Shown: positions 12,320-22,926 of the stretch, piece after piece
Numbering within the stretch: position 1 is the stretch's first letter
How the letters are laid out: every line of letters starts with the position of its first letter
From: Cryptomeria japonica
Lineage: Eukaryota > Streptophyta > Pinopsida > Cupressales > Cupressaceae
Length of the DNA: 64,000 nucleotides
Assembly (NCBI RefSeq): GCF_030272615.1
Contig: NC_081414.1
Span: 238,673,233 to 238,737,232 of the forward strand
Direction of reading: 5' to 3'
Notes under the pieces: generated by a model
What the model saw: only the letters and a program-made list of their open reading frames with translations
What the model was told of the DNA's origin: nothing
Databases searched by the model: none
Made by a program: the position numbers and the translations under genes

Positions 12320-14230
12320 ATGGTACTTTTACATGTATCCAAATGGAACTCTTCCATAAATCTTCAAGGTCATATTGATTCTTCAGGAGCTACACTCATA
12401 TTTTGCCATTTGATTCAAAGACGGATACAAGATAGTCTTCTTATTAAAGTATTGCATCATCCATGTAATAACACTTGCACCATATATTTTGAAGGCATAA
12501 CCTCCCATAAAAGAAACAATATAGTTAGTAACATAGTAATCAATTAAACTTGATTTTTGGTGCAAATAATCAACATAATATTATGCATTTGTCATTTGCC
12601 AAAGATCATATAATATTCCTCATAAATGTAAAATATAGTCCAATAATTTGTAGCAAGGAGATCAAAATATAATTTTATGAGAATAAACATGAATAATTAG
12701 TTTTTTGTTTAAAATACAAAATAGTCATGCTACTACATATAGTAATGATCCAAAAACAAATTAGGCAATGTGTGAGCTATCCTTTCTAGGTTTTCTCCCA
12801 AGACAGTTTATAAGGGTGATAGCCACTCATTATAATGAACAATATAGCTTATACATTTCATTAAAAAATATTATAAGACATCTTTAATAAGGAAATTGTG
12901 ATGTATCAACACTTATAATGGATGGTCTAGGAAAGTACAAATCTACATAATCTCTTATAACATTATGAAAAAACAATCCCCTTAAGAATATTAGATTCAT
13001 ATATACATAATCTTACACTAATCATCTACAATGTGCACTTTGTACACTGATCACTTTTAATGATAAGATTATTTATATCTGAAGTGTGTAAGTTGGTGGA
13101 TTCCTATAAAGTACTTGACAACATGAAATAATGAAACATCTCATAAAGTACATGTGGTTACTCATGATACAATCACATTAAATCATAAGTAATTGGTCAT
13201 CATTTGGATCCTCATTGTGAGGATATTGAACATATAAGCTATATGAAATGATAGATTATATAGCATATGTTGGGATAAATGTAGAAATGAAAGTTATGAA
13301 TGCTTTCCACACTTGTAAGTTACAAACAACAATTTGACAAGAGATATGAGTACCAAAAACATTATTCTCTTTCTAGGAGGCATGATTATATCAATATCAT
13401 ATTTATTTGGGACAAAAGAAGTTAGAGCTCCAATATCTCATATCTTTGGTAAAGGAAGTATAGTGGGCCTAAGAAAAAAAATATCTAAATTTTATATGCC
13501 TTATAACTTAGCTTGGTCTAAAAAAATATGTATAATTTTAAGGTTTTGATTTTGATCATACATATGAGCTTTGTAAACCAAATAATGATTATTTATTTGG
13601 AACCATCACAAATTGATGAGACTTTCAAATGTTTAAAATACATCTAGAATACTTTATAAAAATACATTGTCACTACTTTTTTTTAATAGTAATCTAAAAG
13701 ATAAATATTAAATCTAGTGGACTAAATTATAAGAACCAATATGAAAGCTATTCTAAATAATAAGCATAGTTTGAAATTCACAATTTGAATTGCCTATTTT
13801 ATAATTTTATAAATCAACCCATTTGAATTCACAATCATTTTTTTTCAATCTTCCTAATTGATTGATTTCCTACCAAGGATTAAACAATAAAGATGAACTT
13901 CTAGGAAAATATATGTAAGGATGGGTTTACATGCCCTTCTTTAGCATTACTATGAGGAGACAAAATTCTCTAAAAAAGCAAATGAACTCATTTTAAATGT
14001 AGAAGTAGTGGAAGAGCACATTGGAAAATCATAGCTACCACCGTCACATGAAAAAAGAGGAGTCACTAAATGTTATATAAATGTATATAAATGTTATAAG
14101 GATGTGATTCCTAGTATCAATATTGCATTCAAATTTGACATAGATTAAATAAGTTTTTATGTCAAAATCATAAATAATTGGACATGGGTTCAATTAAATT
14201 GCTTTAAAGAATAATTCATAAATAAATGAT
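12320..14230 (-). repeat. tandem duplication, copy 2 (Copia remains)
   Basis: Second copy of the 1.7-kb unit, longer because it keeps two segments missing in copy 1. The Copia RNase H-like segment is at 12383-12565 (minus), with GGYAFKIYGASV followed by W and the NKKT region in the order of the family's SGYxFxLGGGAISW..KKQ motif. It is too degraded to be active. The end of each copy (about 12210-12319 and 14130-14230) carries the AT-rich repeat. Confidence 0.65.
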
Positions 14231-14420
14231 AATATCAATATTAGTTTTTTATATATATATCAAATTTGATATTTATGTCAATACATTAATCCATTTGTTA
14301 CAACTTATAATTGTTATTTTCTTTTGTTGGATTTTGTTGTAGTTGTTTATTCATGGTTATTATTGGTAAAAATTCATATATATATATATATATATATATG
14401 AATTGAAGTTACAGTTAAAA
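14130..14420 (+). repeat. AT-rich repeat, direct copy, with (TA)n microsatellite
   Basis: Shares order and motifs with 44040-44400 and 58880-59250, and is an inverted relative of 8820-9060. A TA dinucleotide run lies at about 14373-14400. No coding content. It marks the left end of the part of this locus that is shared with units A and B further right. Confidence 0.5.
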
Positions 14421-14932
14421 TTAACATCAGAATTTGATAATGATATGTCAAAATGGATATCAAAAATGAAAACGTTTTTAAAAAAAAATTATATTTAATA
14501 ATTTGAAAATAAAAGTATATATATTTATAAAAACTATATTCTATTAAATAATAAAATATTTTTCTTGGACTTCAAGTGTGCCCAGATTTACAATGTTTGG
14601 AAGCAAATACTCCTTCACAGAAATAGTAGCAAATAATCTAGTAGTACATAGAAGCACTTCAATTGTCAGCTGATATCAAAAATTGATAATTCTGGCTTCT
14701 CCCTTGCTTTCAAGCCATATCAAAGAAAGGTCTTAATTAGATTACTCAGATGCCATAAGTAGTTCTTTCTCCAAATGCATAAAGTTAAAGGAGTTAATAA
14801 TATCCATGTATACATATATATTTTCTTGTCTTCTACCATTTGAACCTTTGATAATTTGCTTTGCTCTGGACTGCAATACATAGTAACATTATATTTATGT
14901 ATCCAAACAATAACTATTGGAAAATTAAAGAA

Positions 14933-15031
14933 TGTGATAAAGCCAAATCCATGGAACATGGCAGGTCAAGGGGAATAGAGTTGCCTTATGAGCCTTTACC
15001 GAAAGGTTGGGAACAATGTCTGGATCTCAAG
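14933..15031 (+). pseudogene. WW-domain exon fragment, left arm
   Basis: Encodes a short piece ending LPKGWEQCLDLK. It resembles the first half of the plant WW domain in CFL1-type proteins (family form LPxxWEQCLDLKTGExYYINW). A consensus splice donor (AAG/GTATAC) follows at once at 15032. The second half of the domain, with the second Trp, is not found nearby, so this is an isolated exon, not a gene. The family match rests on one conserved motif, supported by the splice site at a sensible place. Confidence 0.6.
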
Positions 15032-15194
15032 GTATACCGAATAAATTTGGGTTTCGGTCCTGATAATGTAAAAGATAGATGAGCTGTCTGTTTCTGGGTT
15101 AAAATTTTGTCTCATTGATGCCACATTGTTATTTGAAAGATAAGATTAAAAGAAGAAAAATATTACTTTGTTGAATTCAGAGCATTATTCAGTA

Positions 15195-15300
15195 TACCTT
15201 GAGATCCAAACATTGTCCCCAACCTTTCAGCAAAGGCTCATAAGGCAACTTTATTTCTCGACCTGCCCTCTTCCATGGTTTTGGCCTCGTCACATTATTT
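15195..15300 (-). pseudogene. WW-domain exon fragment, right arm
   Basis: Mirror copy of the left-arm exon, ending LLKGWGQCLDLK with the same AAG/GTATAC donor. Changes Pro to Leu and Glu to Gly relative to the left arm hit positions that the WW family usually conserves, suggesting decay after the inverted duplication. Confidence 0.6.
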
Positions 15301-15461
15301 AAGTTTCCAATAGTAGTTGTTTGGACACATAAATATAATGTTACCATGTATTGCAGTACAGAGCAAAGCAAATTGTCAAAGGGACATATGGTAGAAGACA
15401 AGAAAATATATATGTATGAATGTATATTATTAACTACATTATACATTTGCAGAAAGAACTA

Positions 15462-16329
15462 GTTAAGTCTTTGTAGTCATTGGACCTGTCAATATTTTCT
15501 CTTGACATGTGGCTATGGCATTGCACATTTGAGAGAAACAACGTGGCTGAAACAACCTCATGAAGCAGAGTCTGCCCAAAACTGACCTACCCAGAGACAT
15601 GAAGTCACTGAGGATTTGATATGTAACCTGTAACTTTAAACACTCCAAAATATTTGTAACTTTGAACACTCCAAAATATCTGTAAATTTGAACACAAACG
15701 ATCCTTTGCTATTGGTGACTGAGATCTTTCATAGGTCTGACACTTTTAATGCTCCCACTGCTATGTTAGCACATGGCTATATGCTTGAGTGCTCTGTGAG
15801 TTTGGGCATACACTTTCAACCTTGTATTGAATCACTATTCTCTGCCATTGTGATTTAGCTTTCTGAAGTCCTATATCAATGCTACACTTTCAATGCACTG
15901 AGTTTACCTAAGATCAAAACAACCTAAATGCACTGTCATTGTGATTGTCACAGTCTCCTTATGGCTTCGAGCTGCATTCTTTGTGACTGCATCCTGCTCT
16001 CTGTTGCAGCTATAAGACTGTAGATTATCACTGTCCTTAGGGTTCTTGTTTGTATCAAAACCCTTTGAGAGGCTATTGCTTTTGTAAGCTTTGTCAGATG
16101 TATTCTTTGAGCTTTAGTCTTCCGCATAGGCTCATATGCCCTGTCTCTGTGTTTGCAATGCTGGGATTGTAATATATGACACTGTCAAATATTCTCTAAT
16201 ACTTACTGTCCTTCATTGACTGCGTTATGCTGTTTGTCCATACGAATAGGCTTTCAAAACCCTTGTATTTCTTTTTGAATTCTATCCTTCTTACAACAGT
16301 CCCCCTCATCGTTAACAACAGAGAGACAT
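15462..16329. other. unassigned region with motif shared with unit A
   Basis: No gene recognised. It ends with CTTACAACAGTCCCCC (16290-16305). The same phrase stands just before the MEI2-like motif in unit A (46906-46920), so this is homologous flanking sequence. Its left edge (GACTACAAA.ACTTA) also has a counterpart at 45163-45180. A solo LTR with TGTTGTAAG/CTTACAACA ends was considered but is not secure. Confidence 0.35.
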
Positions 16330-16490
16330 GACTCTTTTACCTTCCAAGTAGTTGTCTTCTTGTGTGCAGAAAAGGTGTTAACATTGGCTACGCCTTCGTG
16401 AATTTTACATCAGCTAAAGTCACGAGGAAGCTGTATAAAGCATTTCAATGCAACCTTGGAAAAGTTTGGACTCCAAAAGAACTTCGCTAA
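16330..16490 (+). pseudogene. MEI2/TEL-like C-terminal RRM fragment
   Basis: The plant MEI2-like and TERMINAL EAR-like proteins bind RNA through a special C-terminal RRM. Here DSF-YLP (16330-16346, one T lost so the frame breaks) is followed after a GT...TGCAG intron-like gap by 39 codons from 16371. These read KGVNIGYAFVNFTS, then KLYKAFQ, then a Lys/Trp-containing tail and TAA at 16488. The family form has YLPIDF ... N.GYAFVNFTSPEAA.R.YKAF, so order and spacing fit. Only this small part is present, hence a gene fragment. The first motif recurs at 46.9 and 59.9 kb without the second. Confidence 0.6.
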
Positions 16491-17560
16491 AAATATGAGA
16501 AATTGTTTATGTCAAAGTTCAGGTGTCTTATGTTTATGTTTTTAGATGACCTTTTTTTTCCCTAAATTTTCTTTGTTTTCTCTATTGTTTTGTTTTTAGA
16601 TTTCATTTATTGTAGTATTTTAATGATAGGGTCATCTTGCTCTGGAAAGTTGGTTTGAAAAGTACAATTGGTATAGCCACCTTGCAATAGGAAGAATTTC
16701 ACAGAAAGCAGTATTAAATCTGAGTTATTTCACATGGAGCTCACTTGAAGGAGGGGATCACTACTCTATGGCAGGAAGATCATTAACTCCAGTCCAAGGA
16801 AATGAACACTGCTGTATGGCAGAAAGTTTTTTTTATATTTTGGATTTTAGTTTTGTTTAATTTGTGTTACTTTGGATTCAACTTTTTTCTTTCTATCAAT
16901 GTCATTATTTGCTTCCTTCTTTCCTCTTCATTATTTTTGTAAGACTGCATTTTAGCTTCAACCTCCTCCTTTGCTTTGAATGGAATCTTACACAAATAAT
17001 AAGGAGGAAAGAATGAAACAAATAATGGCATTGATAGAAAGAAAAAGGTTGGATCAAAAGGTAATTTGCAATTGTACTCTTAAATCATGTTGTTTGATTA
17101 GTTTAAGTGGTTTTATGCATTCAAATTTGATCTGATATTAACATTCATAGCATCATAGGTCAATGGTCAAGAAGGAACTAATGGGCTTTAACAAGTTCAC
17201 ATATTTTAATGAAGCTTTTCAGAAGTCCAAACATTTTCAAATTACATAAGAAAACTTTAAATGGCTCACTAAAATATAGTGAACTTGATGGGATAAACAG
17301 GTTCACATATTTTAGTGAAGCTTTTCAGGAGTCCAAACATTTTCAAGTTACATATGAAATGCTTTATATAGGCTCCATATGACTTTAGCTAATGTAAAAT
17401 TCCTGAAGTCGTAGTCAACGTTGACACCTTTTAAACAAATTCTTCAACATTCGTGGAAACCTATTAAAAGTACATTGAAGCATCTGTGCTCTTCTCATTA
17501 AATCGCTGTACCCGTCTAAGAATTGAAGAAACACGTCTCGATTAGAAATATAAATATATA
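16491..17560. other. unassigned region with small tandem duplications and shared fragment
   Basis: No gene recognised. At 17190-17360 a phrase including CATATTTTAxTGAAGCTTTTC is duplicated about 106 bp apart. At 17440-17500 a piece containing CATTCGTGGAAACCTATTA matches the interior of the conserved open stretches at 46932-47132 and 59848-60105, with an internal deletion. This shows the region is an older, more eroded relative of units A and B. Confidence 0.45.
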
Positions 17561-17567
17561 GCCCAAT

Positions 17568-18060
17568 CAGCTAAGCCATTATCGCTTAACAGTTATAAAG
17601 ACATCTTATAATTTCCCTTGAAAACCCAAAGAATCAGAAAAAATAAAACTTATGAACCTTTTAAATGCTGATTAGATTTAGGCTAAGCCATTATCGCTTA
17701 ACAGTTATAAAGACATCTTATAATTTCCCTTGAAAACCCAAAGAATAATAAACTTGTTAAAACCAATTTTTTTCAAACCCAAAGAATAATAAACTTGTTA
17801 GGAACTTATAACAAGACTTACCTCTAGCCATTGAGGAGAACCCAAAGATGATCTTGTCCTCTAACCATTGCACGTGGATGTTTTTAGTCAGAGGGATGAT
17901 AACAAGTACAGGTAATGTTACTTCAATCTTCACCATTAGAACTAACCCTATGATACTATAGGTATCTGGAGCAAAAGTAACATGAACATGAGCACTTGCA
18001 ATAAGTCAGCTACTAAAAAGTCTGCTGTCAATGAATCCTTGCTCGACTCTGCACTAAGCA
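17568..18060 (-). repeat. duplicated segment related to 53790-54040
   Basis: Begins with two tandem copies of a phrase containing CCATTATCGCTTAACAG about 116 bp apart. The part from about 17760 matches 53830-54040 (AATAATAAACTTGTTA, CTCTAGCCATTGAGGA, TCTTCACCATTAGAACTAAC). On the minus strand, CTAGAG/GTAAGT at about 17820 is a good splice donor, so this may be an old exon. Frames are broken in both copies and the product is not recognised. Confidence 0.4.
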
Positions 18061-18649
18061 AAAGTAACATAAACAGGAGCACTTGCAATAAGTAAAATGA
18101 CTTAAAAATATAAACATTATAGTAAAGAAGTCCAGATGAGATGAGACATGTCTGGAGAGCAGAAAACATACTAAAATTAAGAGAAAACACAAAGATTTAT
18201 GTCCGGAGACTAGCTAGTGAGCTACAAAATAAATCACAGAGCTCAATCTGCTATACCTATACCATTTTATAACTGTTTAAACAACAAGAATGGAGATGAC
18301 AGAGAGCTGGGATCAATCTGCAATACCTATCCCATGTTATAACCGATTGAACATGATATGAGTGTTTATTATATAGTAAATTAGAGATTACGAGGTAAAG
18401 AAAGTTTTGTTTCAAAAATAATGTTATTAGAGTTAAATTATTTTTGAGTGTAAAAAGTTATTCATATAATTAACAAAATAAATTTAAACAAATTAGGGTA
18501 AATATAAAACAAATTCAAGAAAAAGACTAATTCTTTTAAAATGGGTTTAGTAATTAAATCGTACATTTTTAGACAAAGAAGACATAGGTATAACAATGAT
18601 GGTGATGTTTAATCTTGTGGTTAGGCTGTGATTGGGCTGCTGGTTGCAG

Positions 18650-19847
18650 TGTTCTTCTTTGGGGTTTAGATCCATGATAAATCCGCTGGTTGAACAACTT
18701 CAAAACCTATTGTAAGGGGTTTTAGGTCCACTCAAAACCTGTTTAACCCTTAATAAAAAACAGTGATATTGAAAAGTAGTAATAGGACTCACATCTTACA
18801 ACCAACATTATGAGGATCCCTATGTCTTTTTTATATCATAGTTTAATTTTTTAAATCTAACCCTAACAAATAAATATATGAATTTAAAAGAAGATTGAAA
18901 TTACATTGTAATAGATGCAAAACAAAATCACCATAAAATAAAATTTGAAACTCAACATCTATAATTATCTTTTTCAATTTGATTACTTCAAATAAAACCT
19001 ATTGTAAGGGTTTCTGGTCCACTCAAAACCTTTTAACCCTTAATAAAAAACAATGACATTGAAAAGTAGTAATAGGACTCATATCTTACAACCCACATTA
19101 TGAGGATCCCTATGTGTTTTTTATATCATAATTAAATTTTTTAAATCTAACCCTAACAAATAAATATATGAATTTAAAACATGCAGAATGACTATAAGAT
19201 CAAGATGAGTTGACGATAAAATGGATGTCATAACAAAATGATACAACAAGATGTTTAAATTGGATGAAATGCGTCTTTAAATAGAATTCTCAATACAATA
19301 ACCAAAGGCTACGATTAAGAGGTTGAATGGATGGCTATGATTAGATGAGGACTAGGGTTAGGCTTGAAAGATGTAGTCATGTGACAAGTGTCACATGATA
19401 AGCGACATATAGGGCTTAGGATAAAGTTTACGAGCATTCTAATAGGAATGGCCAAGATTGAGAGGTTTAAGTTAAAATGGATGGATAGGAAATAAAGTTA
19501 ATTTGACTTTTGGGAAGGTGTCCAAGTTCAATGAATGTGGGAGAAGGCTTAGTTAAACATGTGAAGGGGATAAGGTGGGATACGTCAAATGACTACAAAC
19601 TTTGATTATGATCCATGTGAACACAAATAGACAAAGATTAACGTAAAATAAGAATTTATTAAATTAAATAAATACATATTTATTTAATTAATGGGATAGC
19701 ATAAAGGTGAAATTAATTAAATAAATAAATAATATTTATTTAATTAAGGCCTTTGGAGTAGTAAAAAGGGTTAATTAAAGAAATAATGAATATATATATA
19801 TATATATATAACTGGTTTAGGTTAATGGACAATTTTAGGTGTCTACA
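18650..19847 (-). mobile_element. Gypsy-type LTR in minus orientation
   Basis: Reading the minus strand, a purine tract TTCAAAGAGGG is followed by TGTAGACACCTAAAATTG starting at 19847. The complete Gypsy element at 32148-32180 has the same arrangement (TTCAAAGAGGGG, then TGTATACACCTAAAAATG). A TATA-like CTATTTAAAG (minus) lies near 19275. The far end is unclear because of an internal tandem duplication of about 291 bp (AACCTATTGTAAGGG at about 18706 and 18997). Related LTRs are at 39770-40554 and 54510-55373. A (TA)n run lies at 19790-19812. Confidence 0.6.
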
Positions 19848-19969
19848 TTTTGGCCCTCTTTGAAATGAAATTGCAAAGTAAATTCATTTCAAAGAAGATT
19901 ATTTTGTAAATTGTATTTTTATTTTTAAAAAAAAGGTATTTTCTACTTGAATTTTTCAATTACTTTAAA

Positions 19970-19981
19970 CAAATGTCAATT
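19970..19981 (+). repeat. target-site duplication (3' side) of minus-strand LINE
   Basis: CAAATGTCAATT is repeated exactly at 22915-22926. Units A and B carry the uninterrupted site (ATAAATGTCATTTATTTAGAC at about 40671 and 55491), so the two copies flank an insertion. Confidence 0.8.
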
Positions 19982-20179
19982 ATTTTTGATAAAGATAAAC
20001 AAGTTTTACATGGACTCAAAACCTAAAGTTTTACAAAACCTGGCCATCAGCCAATAAAATAGAAACCAACAACAAAATAGGGGAACACCCCAGATCGAAC
20101 ACAAAAGCAAAAAGAAACAACAACCAACAAAATAAAACATAGACATACACTCAGTTAAGAGAGTGCACCAGCTCTGCTT

Positions 20180-21887
20180 TCTTCTAGATGGTAGCCTTGT
20201 TGATTGCCTCCAATTCCTCCATAATGAACCTGGAGGTACCCTTATTGTTGCTCATGGTTCTGGTCCTGGAACTAGGGCCCATCATTTTATTGCCACCAAC
20301 AATAGAGTCTTCACTACCCAAATCTTTCTTTCAATTACTATCATCAGGGTCACCATCAATAGGATTGGATCTGTACTCCGCCACCATCTAGCCCCTCCAT
20401 ACTATTATTCATGGCCTCCTTACTTATGTCAATCAAATTCAAAAGATTATTCTTGATTTCCTCCATAGACAGCTCAACCTTCTCAATTCTTTGCTCATGT
20501 TTATATTTCATAACCTTGATGTCATGGGAAAGCTTCTAGGTCATGATCATGAGCTTCTCAGATTTGCTAGGGTCAGGCGACAATGAAGATATCAATTATC
20601 TCCTTAATCCCCTCTTTGAGGGTATCAATCTCCTTCCCCACCCACTTCCAGTAGTTCTCCTGGATTCTAGTCACTTCCATCAACAAATTCATCAGAGAAC
20701 TATCCTTCTGTAAACCACCATCCACATCTTTAGGTAGAGTCTCCTGCTTCTCCTTCAAGAAATTAAGAGGAATGTCCAATTTGATTTCCTAGTCCAAGGT
20801 CTTGGGAGCATAGTATTTAGCACCCAACTTCTTCTTTTTGGAATAAGGCTCAATTTTAGAAATCATCTTGCTAGTTGATTTATATTTACTTGTAGCCCAT
20901 CTGGGGGGTCTTGCTACTATGGGTTCTAGAAGTGACCAACATCTCACCCTCTTCAACTAGCTTATAATCAGGGTCGAAAAGGGGTTTGGCACTCCCACTA
21001 TCCTCCATCTCCATATCCAAATCAAAGACATCTTGAACATTAGTATTAGGGATTTGGCCTTTCTCAGAGAGAAAGGGCACAACTTCAAGGGCTTTGGCAT
21101 ACTCCATAATGAGCACAATAAGTCCTTCATGGAGGACAGAATTATTGGGGTTCTCAACATGTTTTTCAAGACTATTCTCCACAGAAGAAACCAGATAGAA
21201 AGAAATCGAAATAACTTTGCCATGCCTAAAGTGATTCAAGATGGTAAAATGATAGGAAAAGATACTAGCATATCTGCCATCAAGCATAATGTACCTCATG
21301 ATGAACTTGACCATGTTCGCCCAGGGAGCCATAAGATCCTTTCTATTGTAGCCACCATCAGCCATTTTATTAACTCTTGAATGCTCCTTATCTTTATCAA
21401 AAAAATTTACCATGTCTTCCACCCTTATTTTTGTATCTCCGTGAAACCTTCTGCTATTCATAGCCAAACCTGTAACCGTAGCCACCAGGGTTTCATCCAG
21501 TTGATAATTAGCACCATAGGCCCTCAAAATCCCTTTCTTCCATCTGTTGACAAACGTTTCCATGAGCAGAGGAGAAGGGCCATGGAGTCTTTCCAAGAAG
21601 GGAACCATTCCCCCATCAACAATTTCCTACCACATTTCCTTATTTTTCTTCCATTTATCAAAATTGCACTATTCTTGCCTATTTTTGTCCCCATGCATAA
21701 TGGTCTGGGTCACCCAACAGAAACAAGAAATGGGCCACACTAGACAAGTCTCCAAATAGAAGTAAGATAGGGGCTGCATAAGAAGATAGAAAATCCAGGC
21801 AGACTGGAAGTTTTTAGATCTTCGAATAGGGAAATCGAAAGGAACCCATTTCCCCACCAACTTAATCAAGCCATGACTGTTCTTCAT
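20180..21887 (-). pseudogene. LINE-associated ORF3-like protein, function unknown
   Basis: Starts with an ATG at 21887, three bases after the stop of ORF2 (TAA-CCA-ATG). It runs about 330 codons to 20886, with internal stops at 21669 and near 21627. The longest uninterrupted part is 240 codons from the ATG at 21608. After a frameshift near 20910 it continues into a Lys/Glu-rich, coiled-coil-like tail (about 20880-20410; NYWKWVGKEIDTLKEG). Landmarks: WKKGILRAYGANYQLDE, then VTGLAMNSRRFHG, YHFTILNHFRHG, VLHEGLIVLI and an acidic stretch DMEMEDSGS. The landmarks YxFxxLNHxxHG and LHxGLI recur in the LINE at 33.8-37.1 kb. I know no named domain. That it belongs to the element follows from its place inside the duplication-bounded insertion. 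Confidence 0.6.
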
Positions 21888-21890
21888 TGG

Positions 21891-22914
21891 TTATCGCAAG
21901 TGGATGATATCATCATAAGCCAGGTCACACAAGCTTTTTGGGAAAGAGTCCCAATTTCTCTACCATTTTGTCGCCACGTAGCCCACCGTCATATTAGACA
22001 ATAAATCTGCCGCTTTATTTCCTTGCCAAAAAATGTGAGAAATTTTGAATTCATCCAACTCTTTAATCATCACAATAATATTTGATCAATTTGGTGATAG
22101 TCCAACTAGGATCTGTACACCCATTCAAATAATTGAAAATGTTGAGTAAGTCAGATTCCAGCCAGACCTTTCTAAAATCTTTCCTTTTAGCCATGTGTAA
22201 ACCAAAATGGGCAACATTGGGCTCCGCAAAATGGTTAGAATGGGTAGCCAAAGGGAGCACCATCATAGAAACCAACAAACCCATATGATTCCTAGCCACT
22301 CCCCCACACCCAGCTGACCCAGGATTACCTTTAGCTGTCCTGTCCACATTGATTTTGATCCATCCCATAGGGCGGGATTCTATAGAACATTTTGTCTGTA
22401 TTGTTTAATTTTGTGCATAGGAATGGATATATTCCAGCCAATTTGCCACCGTCTGATAGTATACCACTCCTTCTAGAGAGTAAGGAGGGGATGGTCATTC
22501 CTTCTACTGGGGGAAGAGTGAAGAAAATTCTCCTTGATAGCTTTTCCGATTCTAATAGCCATAACAAGCCTAGGAGATTTCAAATCTCTAAAAACCCTAT
22601 TGTTTCTTTCTTTCCAAATACCCCAAGCAATATGAGGAAGAGCCATGTTCCAGAGGACTCCCAAAGCTTGATTGTCAAAGGGGCACTTCCATTCAAACCA
22701 TAGCCTTTGAAAAGAATCAAGGAAGAAACTCTAGATATCCATGGCAAAAGAGCAGTGTAGCAAAAGGTGACCAAAATTTTCCTTTGCTTCTTTGCATAGG
22801 AAGCATCTATTAGTAATAGGGAGACCTCTTTTACAAAGGTTGTCAATGGTATATATCTTACCCTACATGAAAAGCCAAAAAAAGATGTTAATTTTCAGAA
22901 TTAAAAGCTTATTC
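21891..22914 (-). pseudogene. LINE ORF2 C-terminus: zf-RVT and RNase H
   Basis: The upstream part (22860-22470, frame-broken) reads FLCKEAKENFGHLLLHC and WGIWKERNNRVFRD, the usual plant LINE zf-RVT region. The next part is a cellular-type RNase H, GWIKINVDRTAKGNPGSAGCGGVAR (22368 onward). It has Asp and Gly-rich loop in place, VWLESDLLNI for the third acidic residue, and WQGNKAADLLSN (about 21990) for the last. A frameshift near 22063 and a TAG in KW*RNW disable it. The stop TAA is at 21893-21891. Confidence 0.8.
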
Positions 22915-22926
22915 CAAATGTCAATT
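22915..22926 (+). repeat. target-site duplication (5' side) of minus-strand LINE
   Basis: CAAATGTCAATT, identical to 19970-19981. The sequence after it (AACAACATATTTCCTATTATATTCTTCTC) continues the host sequence that units A and B carry uninterrupted. Confidence 0.8.

Larger units (their letters stand above)
14761..15461. repeat. inverted duplication of a WW-domain gene piece (hairpin-forming)
   Basis: The left arm (14761-15044) and right arm (15184-15461) are reverse complements over about 280 bp with small indels, separated by a loop of about 140 bp. Both arms contain the same WW-domain exon and its upstream flank, including ACATTATATTTATGTATCC and its inverted partner. A transcript through the unit could fold into a long, imperfect double strand. 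A third, single copy of the flank, without the WW exon, lies at 45185-45348. Confidence 0.75.
19982..22914 (-). mobile_element. 5'-truncated LINE with a third ORF, minus strand
   Basis: A 2.93-kb insertion flanked by a 12-bp perfect target-site duplication. The empty site is preserved in units A and B. Reading minus it holds the end of ORF2 (zinc-finger-like RVT domain, RNase H) and then a second long reading frame (21887 down to about 20180). A 3' untranslated part follows, ending TTTATCTTTATCAAAAATA, a typical plant LINE tail. The endonuclease and reverse transcriptase are missing because of 5' truncation. Confidence 0.85.

Noticed and set aside
15460-16298. Solo LTR with TGTTGTAAG/CTTACAACA ends
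   Set aside because: The left end is mutated (TAGTTAAG), no target duplication, and the similar end at 45176-45184 has a different context. Could be chance.
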